A stretch of 64,000 nucleotides of DNA. It comes from Favolaschia claudopus. Lineage: Eukaryota; Basidiomycota; Agaricomycetes; Agaricales; Mycenaceae. Both the position numbers and the translations under genes were made by a program. The stretch is from the NCBI GenBank assembly GCA_037176885.1, contig JAWWNJ010000048.1, positions 868,001-932,000 on the forward strand, in the 5' to 3' direction. The first letter of the stretch is position 1. Each line of letters begins with the position of its first letter. Shown piece after piece: positions 11,776 through 23,310 of the stretch. The notes beneath the pieces are model-generated. The model made no database searches, was not told where the DNA came from, and saw nothing but the letters and a program-made list of their open reading frames with translations.

Positions 11776-14700
11776 CTACGAATTCGTACTGTTATCGTGA
11801 ACACTTCTCATCAATAACCGTTCAATATTGGCAAGGGAAGTGGTCAGCTCCCCCAACCGTCGATCCACGTTATCCAAACGCTCATCGACATGGGTATTGA
11901 CTGCTCCAAACCGCGCAGTAACAAGCTCTTGCATCCGCTTCTCTATCTCGTCCCATTTGATGGAGAACAAATTATCTTGCGTCGTTGCACCTCCTCCAGC
12001 TTTCTTGGATGTCTCCGTATCTTCCAAGCTAAACCCAGTGACCCGCACGAGCGAGTGCATGACGTTGTGAGCCCCAGATTCTGCAACTTCGGTGCGATAG
12101 CGCTTGACATAGTCCCAAGGCAGCATATGATCGCTGACCCTTTCGCACGAGTCACAGATCCACGTACCTGCATTAATGCCTTAGAACCGATGGAAACAGA
12201 TAACAGTAACGGATACTTACTGGGGCAGGTGATACAATACCAGGCCGGTGCCACAATGCGTTCGTGGCAAACTGCACAAATCATCGGCGTGGTTGCTTCC
12301 GCGGGTGTAACAGCCGTCGACAGTAGATGTGTACTTTTGGAGCTGGAAGCAGAGGAAGAGGAAGACCAGGACCAGGACGAGGACGAAGATAACGATGTTG
12401 AGGGCCGCTTTTCTGTGGACACGAAGCTGGTGTTCAACGAAGGACGTTGAACCGGCGTCAGAGATCGTTCTGCGTTGACTGCGGGAGGGGCGAGCGAATC
12501 TCCTACAATGACAGGAACAACAGTGTCCTCTGGTGTCGAAATCCTCAGAACCTGAGTGTCAGGCGCAGGCTCATCGGAAGATGAAGTCGACGTTGGCGAG
12601 GGAGGTAAGGGAACCACAAGACTACGATCCTCTTTCTTCACAGTTTCGTACCAATCTCGAGCATACCGCAGCGAGTACCCTGCTTGTTCTTTGATCTCGC
12701 AGTAATCCTTGAGGAGGAGATGATCTCGAAAGCGGACTATCAGGTGAGTCTTTGGGTCGTGGTGGACATCTGTCCGATGGGGAACTTCTGCCGCAATGCA
12801 TTTGAGCCGGGAACAAAAATCCACCATTCGCTCGCAATCAACGGAGCTCACACACTCCAAACAGGCCACTCTCGATCTAACGAGGTCGACGCCGCAATTG
12901 TCGCAGCGGTATCCATCACTGAAGAACGAGGACATTAACACTGAAGTACAAATGTTTGAACACTCACGGTTGAAGGTCACTAGCATGATCGTACCTACGC
13001 AGAGAAGATCAGGGTTTATAGCTTGTCATGATTGCGTACTCGAGCATACCAATCTGACAACTTGTATAGTTCCACCATTTGTTCGTAGGAAAGAGTTTTC
13101 AGAATCTGCGAATATTCCGCTTGCTCGAAGCCGTCCAAAAGACCTAGATCATCTCGCCAGATGAACCATAGAATTCGCCGCATCTCTATCATGCGGCTGC
13201 ACAAGTACGATAGGTGGGGTTTCTTCCGTTGAATGTCATCAACCACGGCTTTGATCGCAAAAGCCCATAGTTCTCTGGGGTTGAGTCGTGGGACGAGTGG
13301 GCGTGCGCACATGATTGCCGATTCCGGTACTTTCTTCAATATAAATTCGCCAGTAGCGATTGTACGGCTGAAGGTCCCCGCAATAACGTCCCGGTCAGTG
13401 AGAAATGTGCCCTTGTACTGGACTAAAGCCCCGTCCGAGTCGTCGTCTGTGAAAGTGAGCTCGAATAGGAGGCTCAACATGCCTTCAGGGTGATCGAAAG
13501 AGTTGAGGGTGCCAGTGAGAGTGAAATCCCAGCCATATGCAGAGGTCTACTTTTAGTGAGCAGAAAGTAAGCGAAATAAACTGGTTTTTTACCCCGTGGC
13601 CAGATATTGTCGTTTCTGATTCAGACTGGGGCAGTCTATCCCCGCACTTGAAGTTCATAGCCGTCATAGCTCCGTATGGAGTTTGATTTTCGGTCCTATG
13701 CCATCCAAACCATCTGCCGGTTCTGCAAAAATACTGTGAGGAAGACGATCTCCAGAGAGGTAGCAGGTCTGACGCACATGGACATCTCCGTCTCGGAGGG
13801 TTCAGTTAGGTTCACACTAGCCGAGCGCATTATCGTTGAGCTCATTGCAACAAAGCGGAATTTACCTTGACGTAGGAGCTATAACATGATTCGTGGTAGG
13901 CGCCTCCACGGTTGGCACTGGGCTTTAATGGGAATCTCAGGACCGTCGTGTAACTGCTGATAAAATGAATGGTTCACCTTCCAGCCCCATCCACGACCAT
14001 GCTTTCTGCAGAGTCACTAGGAGCGAAAACGATAATGGGAATTGAAAAACAAAGGATGCAAGAAACCAACCTCAACGACGGCTCAATGACAATTACATCA
14101 GTTTCGGTTTGGCGAGGGGTGTGCTCGGCGTAAGACAGAATCCCGACGAGTTCAGATGGATGCAAGTCGGTGAGCGTGTCACTCGTCCAAGGCGTCATAT
14201 CCTTCTCCATGAAATGCTCAGGATTAATCCAGTCATTCCATTCATAGTAATTTTTAAACTATAACTGTGTTAGTTACCGGCTCTGATCCCCGCTAGGAGA
14301 ACGCACCAATCCGCACGAGAGTGACTCGAAAATCAACTTGAGATCCGCAACCTGCTGATGTTGGAATTCCTCTGCGGCGTGAGAACTCAGTTAATTCGAG
14401 CGCAAGACACGATCCCGGCTCGTACCTTTGAGGTCCAAGAATCGCACCCATACACCGTTCACGACCCATGTAACGGTGTCCATCGCGTCCCAAAGCTCGT
14501 CATCATGAAGCTCCTGGTTGAGAGCCAAGTGCATTTTTGCAAGATGCCTTCGAAGCAAGATTGCCAGGAGTGCGAATATCGACTGAGGAGGGTTAGGTTC
14601 AAGAATCTCCAGGATAATATCAGACATACTGCTTCGATACGGTCCCCACGGAGAATAAGAGACACTGTGTCCTCCGCATCAATATTGTACTGTATCTTTT

Positions 14701-17380
14701 CCAACCGCTCCTTCAGCACGCTCTCCTGTGCTTCTATATACTCAGTGAACTTCTCGTCGAGCCAACTTTCTGGTCCACCGCATCTCTCGATGCTAGACGT
14801 CAGCGCTGTGACATGCTGCCAACAGCCATCGATGTATTCGTTCACGTAGACTGTGTTCCCCGGCATCTTAACGGAAATTCGCTGTTTCAACAAGTTCATC
14901 TGCCCAAAGATTTCCTCGATCTCAACGCAGTATTGTGTAGCGTAAATTTGCCAGCCTATGGCCCAGTACGACAGCCAATGCGGGAAACTATAGAGAAATT
15001 TAGTGGTCTTCGATAGAGGCGGGAATACGAGCAAGTACCTCCAGGTTATGGGTCGTCCACGGGAAAATGCGTTTATCTCAGAAATCGACGTGAACCCCGA
15101 AGAGTTCGGATCCAAGGCCTCTGATTCGACCAGTGAGTTAATATCGCGAGCTCAGACATTCATTACATACGCTCAAGATAGCGGAGACGCTTGACCTGAA
15201 GATACGCGGTCATCCAACTATCGGGCAACGGCACAGACATATCTGCTTCCGGGTCGTCGTCATCGTCCTCAGAGTATTGTTCCTGCTTTCGGCTGATGAT
15301 CGTTGGAGCAAGGGAAAGCGGTCGTATTTTCCGCGCAATTCCGGAAGCAAGCTTGCTATGCTCGACCCGCTCGACGAGGTAGTCGCGTAATGCGAGGACA
15401 AGCAATCGAGTTTTCGCGCTCCCTCTCCAACCCTAGCATCCATCCTGTTAGTTGCGAATGAGCATCATAATTGAATTGATGAACCTGGTCTTTCCAGACA
15501 TGGTAAACGATCTGTAGGATTTCAGTGAATGCGCGACACTACCCAGGTTCGACTTGTGGCACACACCTTGTCTTTAATTCGCTGATGCGGGCCTTCTCTG
15601 AGATACATGATAAGTCGATCACCTTGATGCTGGATCTTCTTCCCTAGATCTTTCCCCATATCATCCAACCGCATGTCAAAGCGCTTCGAATAAATCCCCA
15701 GATTCTCCTGAATGACACCCCGAACGTCTTCTCGGTACTCCTTCCGCAAATTCACGATAGCCTTTTCAGTCTTCTTGCTATCCTCTTCAGACGTCAACCC
15801 GAGCCGACCGCGTTCGTGGTTGGCTGCGCTGCTGCCAGTGGAAGCAGTCAGCGAAGCCTCGTATTTGATCATCGCGGCGCATTTCTTGTCGTCCCTCATC
15901 ACAGCTCTCTCGCCGCCATTAAGCTGAATCCAACGTCCCATGTCCCGCTCGTCAGAGGTCAGCATGGTGGAAAACATTTGCATCATGCTAAGAAAAAAAA
16001 GGTGATTCGTGAGAAACGAATCAATATCAAGGCACGTACGTTTTCATACTCAATAGAAACTTGTTTAGTTGTATCGCACAACGTTAAAATTAAGACTCAC
16101 TTGTTGTTCATCTCCTCTAATGTAATCACTGAGCGCAGACTGAGTGCAAACGTAAGTTCCTCGCGCCTGTTTGTGAATCGCGCGGCGTATTTTCCTAGCT
16201 CCTTGTTCCAGGTAGACGCCTTGAGGAACTTGATCCCCACAGAGCGTTTCTCCTGTACGTTGAGGACTAGAAATTATGAATACCCATTCTATCGATCTGT
16301 CGATAACAAACCGTTGTAACATTCCGCAATATCCTTCCTCATATCATCGCAGATCGAAGCAAGGCGACTGAGAACAGGTTTCCCCTCCGGTGTAGTCCGG
16401 GTATCATTCTTCTTGAAACTTTTCAGCCTGCTGAGTTGTCAGAACAGGAACATGCGCGCAGAGCAACAAAGACCCCACTCTAACAAAATCATCATGACGT
16501 CCTTGATCTTGGCAAAGAGTGTGGTTCGTTTCTTGTCGTTGTCTCTCCGCTGCGTCTCTCTGAAATCGAATCAACGCAGAAAAGTAAGTAAAGGCGCTGA
16601 ACGTACTGGTAATAAATCAATTTGAAGGGGAGGTATGCGGCTGGCAGTAGCTTGTTAGTTAATTCACAAGAAGGTGGGAGATACACGCACCAGCGAGAAA
16701 GGGGTGAATCTCTGCCAAAGTCTCCAAAGCACTCATTATAGCGGGAACCCCCTCCAGAATAGCATTTCCTATCGCTTTTATCTCGTCGTTCTCCATTCCT
16801 TCCCTAATAAAGCCTGTTACATCCCCTGCAGTTTCCCCTACTTCAAACGCAGCGCCTATAACGCAGAACTCAAAAACCGAAAGTTGCTAAATAGTTACTA
16901 CCACGTACCCGCAACATGGCTAATTTTGTTCACAACTCTTTCCGTTTTCGAGATATTTGCAGAGCGATCATCGATGTTACGCCACATCTCTGCCAAATTG
17001 TCGGAGAGCGGCTCGGAGCGTGTAGGACTGTCTTCCGGAGATGTGGGAGTGGGAGTGGGCGGGAGTGATTTCGCTTCATCGTCTCCGCCACCATTGGGTA
17101 TGGACGCTTGGGGCTGCTCTACAGCGGGTTCGGGTTCATGTCCTTGACCCAAGTTGTACCCGTTCGGGCCATTGGGAATGTTATCAAGGAGACCTTCTTG
17201 AGGAAGTACCAGATCCAAGTGCGGCATCGAGGCACTATAACGAATATTCGGGACGGGTGCATCCAATGCCAGGTGGCTGAATTCTGACGGTCCAGCACTG
17301 ACGAGCGCGGCCGGGGCCTCATCATCGACGAGCTCGCTGCTTGTCCGGTGTCGCCTGAAGATTTTCGATAGAGAAGGCAT
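11776..17380 (-). CDS. EF-hand/zinc-finger family protein, paralogue 2 (complete)
   Basis: A large gene of more than fifteen exons from ATG 17380 (MPSLSKIFRRHRT) to the stop at 11776. In order: Ser/Pro-rich tail (17380-about 16910); helical domain with GNAILEGVPAIMSALE, RETQRRDNDKKRTTLF and the MMQMFSTML block (15522-15986); LVLALRDYLVERVEHSKLAS; a canonical EF-hand loop DPNSSGFTSISE at 15077-15112; the FPHWLSYWAIGWQIYATQY helical region; a beta-rich block (about 13016-13550); a Cys-rich ZZ-like unit CDNCGVDLVRSRVACLEC (about 12870-12930); a second unit CAVCHERIVAPAWYCITC (about 12225-12290); and a coiled-coil tail. This architecture recurs in agaricomycete genomes without an assigned function. 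I infer Ca2+ and Zn2+ binding and a regulatory or scaffold role. Internal exon ends are approximate. Confidence 0.83.
15077..15112 (-). other. EF-hand calcium-binding loop
   Basis: Twelve codons read D-P-N-S-S-G-F-T-S-I-S-E. Positions 1 (Asp), 3 (Asn), 5 (Ser), 6 (Gly) and 12 (Glu) fit the EF-hand consensus. It is a single hand inside a large protein; EF-hands normally pair, so a partner may be degenerate or come from a dimer. Confidence 0.75.
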
Positions 17381-17923
17381 GGTATGCAAGAGCACTTCCG
17401 ATTTTCCGCGTAGCACCGACGTGGACGGACGTCGTGTCTGAGACTCGGGAAACAATCTAAGAAGCGCGATCTCCAGCGGGAAAAATCAGAGCGCCAATCA
17501 GCGATTGGCGTGAGGCTTGATTCTTGTCTCCACCTTGGAGAGCGCTGGTCCAGAGAGTTCTGAGGTCGGGATTGCAGGGCATGGCGCGCGTCGTTCTGAA
17601 TGTCGTCCATGGGAAGACGCAGTTGTGGCGGAGAGCAAGAAAACTTAATAAAGTTTGATCGGCATCACGGTCACGCGAAAACCGCGTGACTCTGTGCTCT
17701 GTGGGGTCTTCGCGAGCCGGAGCTTGCCGGAGCCAGGGCCAGAAAGCAGCCAGTTCAGATGAACGCAGACGATTCTGAGTGAGAGCTACTGACACAGTAA
17801 TCTGGTATGAGGTTTAATTATACATGTAAATTCGTTATGAATACACGGATTGCAAGTCCTTCGTACAAGTTTCTGGCAATCATTAGGAACGTAAGACACG
17901 TGCTTGGGATGGTCATGAATTTT
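17381..17923. other. Intergenic stretch
   Basis: Lies between the start of EF-hand/zinc-finger paralogue 2 and the end of the first CON-13-like gene. I see no gene or repeat. Confidence 0.4.
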
Positions 17924-19108
17924 CTAAGAAAAGAGCCAGGCGCTAATAAAGAGCGCAAACATGCATCTCAGCCACGAGCTATTCAGCTCTATTGTTACAG
18001 TCGAGTTTGCCCCGCTTCGACGCGAGGTCGCGATCACAGCCGGCCCTCCTTCTGTGCTTGTTGGGCGCTGAGTCTGGAAAGTCCTTGAGGGATCTAATAA
18101 ATTAGGGGGTCGTGTATGCCTGGACTAATATTTTAGCGCCCAGCTCATCTTCATCGCTGGAATTAATAACACACCGTGCCGGAGCGCCGTCTTGAATGTC
18201 GCAATTGTTCCCAAATAGCGTGCTTCCATTAAACAATGGCAGAGATGTCATGTATGCGAGCTGGTTGCTCATGCAATCCGCCGTGAAGCCTGGAGGAAGG
18301 ATACCATAGACGACTTGGTAGATTACGAGTAATCCGAGTTGAGCGTAAGCCTTCGAGAAAAATAAGGACGGCGCGTCAGTGAGGATGCTGAGCAATTAAT
18401 CGGACTGAACTGACTTCTACCGCGTTTGTGAGAGAATAGCTATCTGGAACGCAAGTGTCCGTGGCCAGCGCATTCTGCCATCTACTTCCGTTAGACTGCG
18501 GTCGCGGTCTATCAGGCGCGGAATCAAATGCGTGCATGAACTACAGATAATTTCAGCATGATTGCAATTCAGAAAAACGGAATAGGTTCCCGTACCTCGT
18601 GTACCCACGTTTCCATCCCACAATCACCAAAGAAATGAATGTCGCCTGTATGCTCTCCCGAAGTCCAAGTATACGCATGAGCGGTATCGGAGCCCGCCTG
18701 TGCAGCCACCATCACCACTCCCCCATACCTCCGTAAACCAATTGGTACGCGCCCTAGCCGCTCGAATACATCGTTCATGCTCATCTCCGCGTCGGCGCAG
18801 CGGCATACAACAAACTCGTCCCCGCAGTCCTCAAATTGGATGCTCACGGCAGTCAGGTCTGTTCGGCACTCCGAGCCGTCTTGTTGGCCGGCATACGTGG
18901 TGCAGCTTTCAGGAGCGTTAACGGCGCGCCAACTTGTCACCGATGCAGGCGGGAGGATTGGGGTAAGGTCGAACGAACCAAGGTTGCGTTGTTGAGCGCG
19001 TAAAGTGAGAGCCTGCCGCCGTTCGATGGTCGAAGCGCGAAAGTCTACAGCGGCTCCGAAGACATATATACCTGAGAATAGTGGCAACAAGAGCAAGGTC
19101 GTCAACAT
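17924..19108 (-). CDS. CON-13-like secreted protein with HExxH motif, probably GPI-anchored (copy 1)
   Basis: The gene starts at ATG 19108 with the signal peptide MLTTLLLLPLFSGIYVFGAA. The conserved core holds IQFEDCGDEFVVCRCADAEM, LGRVPIGLRRYGG, GDIHFFGDCGMETWVHE, then FMHAFDS across an intron (donor 18595). Together these give HEFMHAFD, a zinc-peptidase-type HExxH. Later come TDTCVPDSYSLTN and CMSNQLAYMTSLPLFN. The family includes the Neurospora conidiation-specific protein 13. A frame ending at 18102 is misleading: splicing from the GTGTGT donor (about 18164) to AG near 18110 opens a Ser/Thr-rich tail ending in a hydrophobic segment (MFALFISAWLFS) with the stop at 17924, typical of a GPI-anchor signal. 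Cell-surface location is inferred and peptidase activity is unproven. Confidence 0.78.
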
Positions 19109-20585
19109 GTGTCGTGTGCGGCGCTATTCGTGACACGGCGTAATGTGGGGAACAGCACGCTAGGTAACACGATTCAAGGTAGCGCTGTTAAAAGAGGTGG
19201 CTCGAGATTGGTCACGAACACCATCGTGCATTGGGCTGTGCTGGCGAGCCTCTCGAAATAGTTCTTGGATATTTCTTGGTATGTATCGATTGCGGGAACA
19301 CAAGACGGCTTGGACGGCAATGACGGTGAGAACTACTGCGGATTTCGTACATCCTGCTCACGCAACAAGCAGGGCAGGCCCCCGGTCACTACCTATTAGG
19401 TCTGTAACATTAAAACCCGAAATTTGGGCTGATTTACTCTATGATTTTGGACCTCAAACGGACTGATCTACTCTATTTGTTACAGACATTTTGGGGGTAA
19501 TTTTTAGATTTTCGCGTCCGGAACCCCATATGACAGTTGTTTTGGCACTTTCCGAAGCAATTTTGGGCTCAAAACTGCTCAAATCACCAAATTTCGGTTG
19601 ATTCCGCTGCTCATTGCCCCAAATTTGTCTTGGAATTGGGCCCCAGACCGACTTGAGGTCCAAAAAATTTCTCGCGCTCCGCGCGATTTACTTTATCTGC
19701 GACAGACGTTGGGCAGTTTTGGCTTGATTTACACTATTTTTGTTACAAAGGTACGGGGTTTTTGAGACGTTGATTTACTCTATCTGCTACAGACCTAATA
19801 GGTAGTGACCGGGGGCCTAGCAGGGCTCGGAGAAACAAAGGGTGGGAAGGTCATAACATCGCCGCCGGCGGGCACAATAACCAATCTCATGAGCAGCAAA
19901 GAACAACGCTTCCTGATTTTCGCCTTGGCAAGTCGGCACCGAACCCCAGAACCAGGGAAGCGAAACGAGTGTTGAGCAAAATCAACAAAGCTTTTGGGGA
20001 TGAGATACGGACTTCTTCGGTCAAGATAGTTTCAATCAACTTGGTTTTTCATTCCGCAGTAGTTGTACAGCCATGAGTTGCAGCATAGATGTCAGGATCC
20101 TGAGCTAGAGTAGTAGAAAAGAGCGATAAAACTTCACCAGTGTGAGATTCGCAGAGATTCGAGACCATGATTGACCAGCAAAAGTCTTTGACCAGAGCCA
20201 TTTATGTTGTCGGAGGCTTGAGCTTGGATACTGAGGCCTGAGGCCGCAGGTGGAGGCATGGGGTAAGAGGTCTGTATTGCTGTATTGTTAAGGGAAAGTC
20301 TTGGGAAAGTCCGCCCAATGATTCGGCGGCATTCGGCACTTAGGACCCAGATCAGATCATCAGTCGGGCTACGAACTTTCTTGTCGTCTACTTCCACCCT
20401 AGGATTTACTCAACCGAAGCAAACCATTGGAAACTTTCGCACTGCTCTTCCCGTTCAAATTTGCAGGCATATCCCAAGGCCGAGCGCGGAGCGAAACTTT
20501 GTGTGATGTTATCATGTTTCTCATCTGACAAAACTCATTGCTTCTCGATTGGCTCGAGATGTAACTTACCTTCTTAACTCCCACC
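19109..20585. other. Intergenic stretch holding a MITE
   Basis: Apart from the element at 19376-19818 no gene is visible. The right end is the promoter of the transaldolase gene. Confidence 0.5.
19368..19826. mobile_element. Non-autonomous hAT-like MITE with target-site duplications
   Basis: Element 19376-19818 (443 bp) is bounded by perfect 31-bp terminal inverted repeats. The left copy (19376-19406) begins AGGCCCCCGGTCACTACCTA and the right copy (19788-19818) is its exact reverse complement. It is flanked by an identical 8-bp direct repeat AGCAGGGC (19368-19375 and 19819-19826), a target duplication. Eight-bp duplications are typical of hAT transposons. The interior is AT-rich, has no transposase frame, and contains four variants of a GATTTACTCTAT...TACAGAC unit. 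Perfect repeat identity suggests a recent insertion. Confidence 0.9.
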
Positions 20586-21963
20586 ATGTCGTCTACCAAT
20601 GCCACTCTACTCACCCAAGTGAGGGGACTCGTCACAGTTGATGTCGACTCGATGGATCCCGATGTCGCGTCGCGCCACAGCAAAGCTCAAAAGTTCTGCG
20701 ATATGACTTCTAATCAAGCCATCGTCTACGGTCAAGCCCCCCTTTCCGCAAATAAACCCTTGCTTGAATCCGCTATCGCGCACGTTCGAAACAAGACGCA
20801 AAATGCGGAGCTTGACAGTCAAGAATTCGAGCAGGATGTGGTCGATGTGTTCGTAAGTCAAGGAAATAAATGTCCTGTATATCTTGTGTATCATTTCCTT
20901 GCAGACAGTACTTCTGGCGAAACAGATCTATCCGTATCTCACCGGAAACGTACACGCCCAAACTTCCCCTTCCGCGGCGTACAACACCGAGAAAACGATC
21001 CAACATGCAAAAAAGCTCGTGTCACTCTTCGCAGAGAACGGGATACCCTCGTAAGCACGTCAGTGATTTTTGGCTGGATTCGAAGGCTACAGATATGGCT
21101 TTGATTATCACAGCAATCGTGTCTGCATAAAGATTCCCGCTACACCCGAGTCCCTCCTCGCGTGCCGCGACCTTCAAGCGAGTGGTATTCAAACCCTCGC
21201 AACCTGTCTATTCTCTCTTCCCCAGGCTCTCGCCGCGAGTCAAGCCAACTGCACATACGTCGCACCATACTTCAATGGTATCGAACCCTCGTTTGTTCGC
21301 TTCAACGTCCGCTGATTGATTCTTGCGGCAAATTCAGAACTGCGCGTTCATTTCCAACCGGGCGTGTGGGTAGATTATGCGGACCCAAAGTCTGAACACC
21401 CCATGAGCCCAGTCATTCTCGACATCATCCACGCGTTTCGACACATTGGGTCCCAGACTAAAGTCATGCCGGCCAGGTTTGCTCTACATATGCCTCACTG
21501 AACGAGATCTAACTCGAACTTTTCAGCATTGTCACTACGAACGAGGTACAGTAACTCGTCCCAATTGCTTCAGTATACTCGTAGATCTGCTCCTAAAAAT
21601 CCATACAGGTCATCGCCCTCGTCTCATTGCGTCCCGATCACCTCACTCTCTCCGGAAGTGTTCTGGACGCCCTCGCCGCCTTGCCCACAGTGGACTCTGA
21701 ACTATTCGCTCCGCCCCTCGCTCCGCCGACGTCGAAGTCTCTAAATAGTATGTTCTCATCATACACTCTTAGCTCGGGTTCACTGAAAGTAATGTCGAAT
21801 AAATCTTCTAGAAGACTACCTGCTGGATGACGGCGCCGCGTTACGGGAAGCTTTGGCAGCAGACGAAGTGGTGCAGCGAAAACTCACGGACGCGCTTTCT
21901 ATCTTCGATGAGAAAGAGGCAGAGACGAGGAAGTTGGTCAAGGCGCTTGTCGCTGGGAAGTAG
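20586..21963 (+). CDS. Transaldolase-family enzyme
   Basis: Seven exons close exactly into 341 codons: 20586-20852, 20905-21050, 21114-21277, 21338-21476, 21527-21545 (a 19-nt microexon), 21609-21747, 21812-21963. The start MSSTNATLLTQVRGLVTVDVD and the segment DPDVASRHSKAQKFCDMTSN, with NQAIVYG, fit the divergent fungal transaldolase branch. The Schiff-base lysine lies in VCIKIPATPESLLACRDL; the later TLATCLFSLPQALAASQA and SIVTTNE segments complete the TIM barrel. Transaldolase moves a dihydroxyacetone unit between sugar phosphates in the non-oxidative pentose phosphate pathway in the cytosol. Length matches the family. Whether this is the main TAL1 enzyme or a divergent paralogue is unclear; I favour the paralogue. 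Confidence 0.87.
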
Positions 21964-22064
21964 TGTCGGAGCTCGTCTTCTCAATCCATCTGGTTTCCCC
22001 AATTCCGTTATATGCAATGACAGATTCTACCACAAATTACAGACCAGTATATATTCCCCAAGAT

Positions 22065-23241
22065 CTACATGAAATTCACCATAAGATAAAACGCTACAAA
22101 TAAGCAAACTTTCCCCAGCACCGAATTCCCGTGTGTCCAACTCAAGGCAGAGCTAGGTCTAGTAGGACTTGCACTCGGACTCGGTGTAGGATCGAGAGAC
22201 ACAGTCATGAAGGTTCTACTCGCATCCAGAAGTGCAGGTGCCTTGGATTTTCTACCGTCCATTGGATCAACACGCTGATTCTCTTCTCAGAGTTTGAAGA
22301 ATAATTAATACATACCGTGCACCAGGCGGGTCAATCGCACAGGTATTCCCGAACAGATTATTTGCGTTGTACAACGGCAGCGAGTCCATGAAGTCGAGTT
22401 GCTTCGACATACAATCTGCCTGGAAACCCAGCGGAAGGTTTCCGCTGTGCAAGAGCACATATATCTTGATGACGCTCATTTGCGCGAAATCCTATCCGAA
22501 AGAAAACGATTTGAGAAACACCCATTTCATGAATACCGAGCACTTACTTCCACCCGATTCAAGAGCGAATACCGATCGGGGACACATGTGTCGTTCGAGA
22601 TAGCGTCTTGCCAGGCGTCAGAGCTTGAGGGGACAAAGTAGCTGGAGGAGAAGTCGAAAGCATGCGAAGCCTACACGCAATATAAATACTTCATCAAAAC
22701 AAGTTGTGAAGTCTTTCCCAACCTCGTGAATCCATGTGTCCATCGCAGAATCACCAAACAAATGGATATCGCCAGTGGATAGGTTCGTATAGGCATGCGT
22801 TGTAGCGTCCCCGAGAACGAACACAGTGCCAATGAACCGCCGGAGGCCGACGGGCACACGCGCCAGGCGGTCGACGGCAATATCCATAGTCATATTCGCA
22901 TCATTGCACCGGCAAATCGTGAATGCATCCCCACAATCCTCGTATGTTACGTTTGTTGCAACCATACTCGATTGACTGCATTCGCCGCCAGCTCCCTGTT
23001 CCAGAGCGCAATTTGACGGAAGATCGGCAAGTTGTGCGAGTGTACTGGACGCTGGCGGGAGTGCTTTTTCGAGATCGAAGTTGAACGAAGAGGCTTGTAC
23101 GTGCAAAGTCGATGGTAAGGGAGGTAGGTCGAGTTCTTTCGGAGGAGTCGCAGCGGTGTTACGCCCCAGAATATGGCCGTCAACGATGTCGGGCCGGACC
23201 AGAAAATACAGTAGCCAGTTGAGAAACAACACGACAATCAT
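22065..23241 (-). CDS. CON-13-like secreted protein with HExxH motif, probably GPI-anchored (copy 2)
   Basis: Paralogue of the 17924-19108 gene, convergent with the transaldolase. I chose ATG 23241 because MIVVLFLNWLLYFLVRPDIVDG is a good signal sequence; an upstream in-frame Met at 23340 would add an unlikely extension. The core shows NVTYEDCGDAFTICRCNDANM, LARVPVGLRRFIGTV, GDIHLFGDSAMDTWIHE, then ASHAFDF after an intron at the same position as in copy 1, giving HEASHAFD. Further: NDTCVPDRYSLLNRVEDFAQ and CMSKQLDFMDSLPLYN. After the last intron the tail runs KSKAPALLDASRTF to a hydrophobic end (KVCLFVAFYLMVNFM), again a GPI-type signal. Shared intron positions confirm duplication. Substrate and activity unknown. 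Confidence 0.8.
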
Positions 23242-23303
23242 GGTCCTGGCTAGCAGGAAGAAAGACAATGGGGAAGCCGCTCTAACACGATATGGAGGGC
23301 CGC

Positions 23304-23310
23304 AATATAT
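23304..23310 (-). promoter_or_regulatory. TATA-like box of CON-13-like copy 2
   Basis: ATATATT on the minus strand (part of TTATATATT) lies about 63 bases upstream of ATG 23241, a plausible TATA position that also supports that start over the longer one. Confidence 0.4.
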
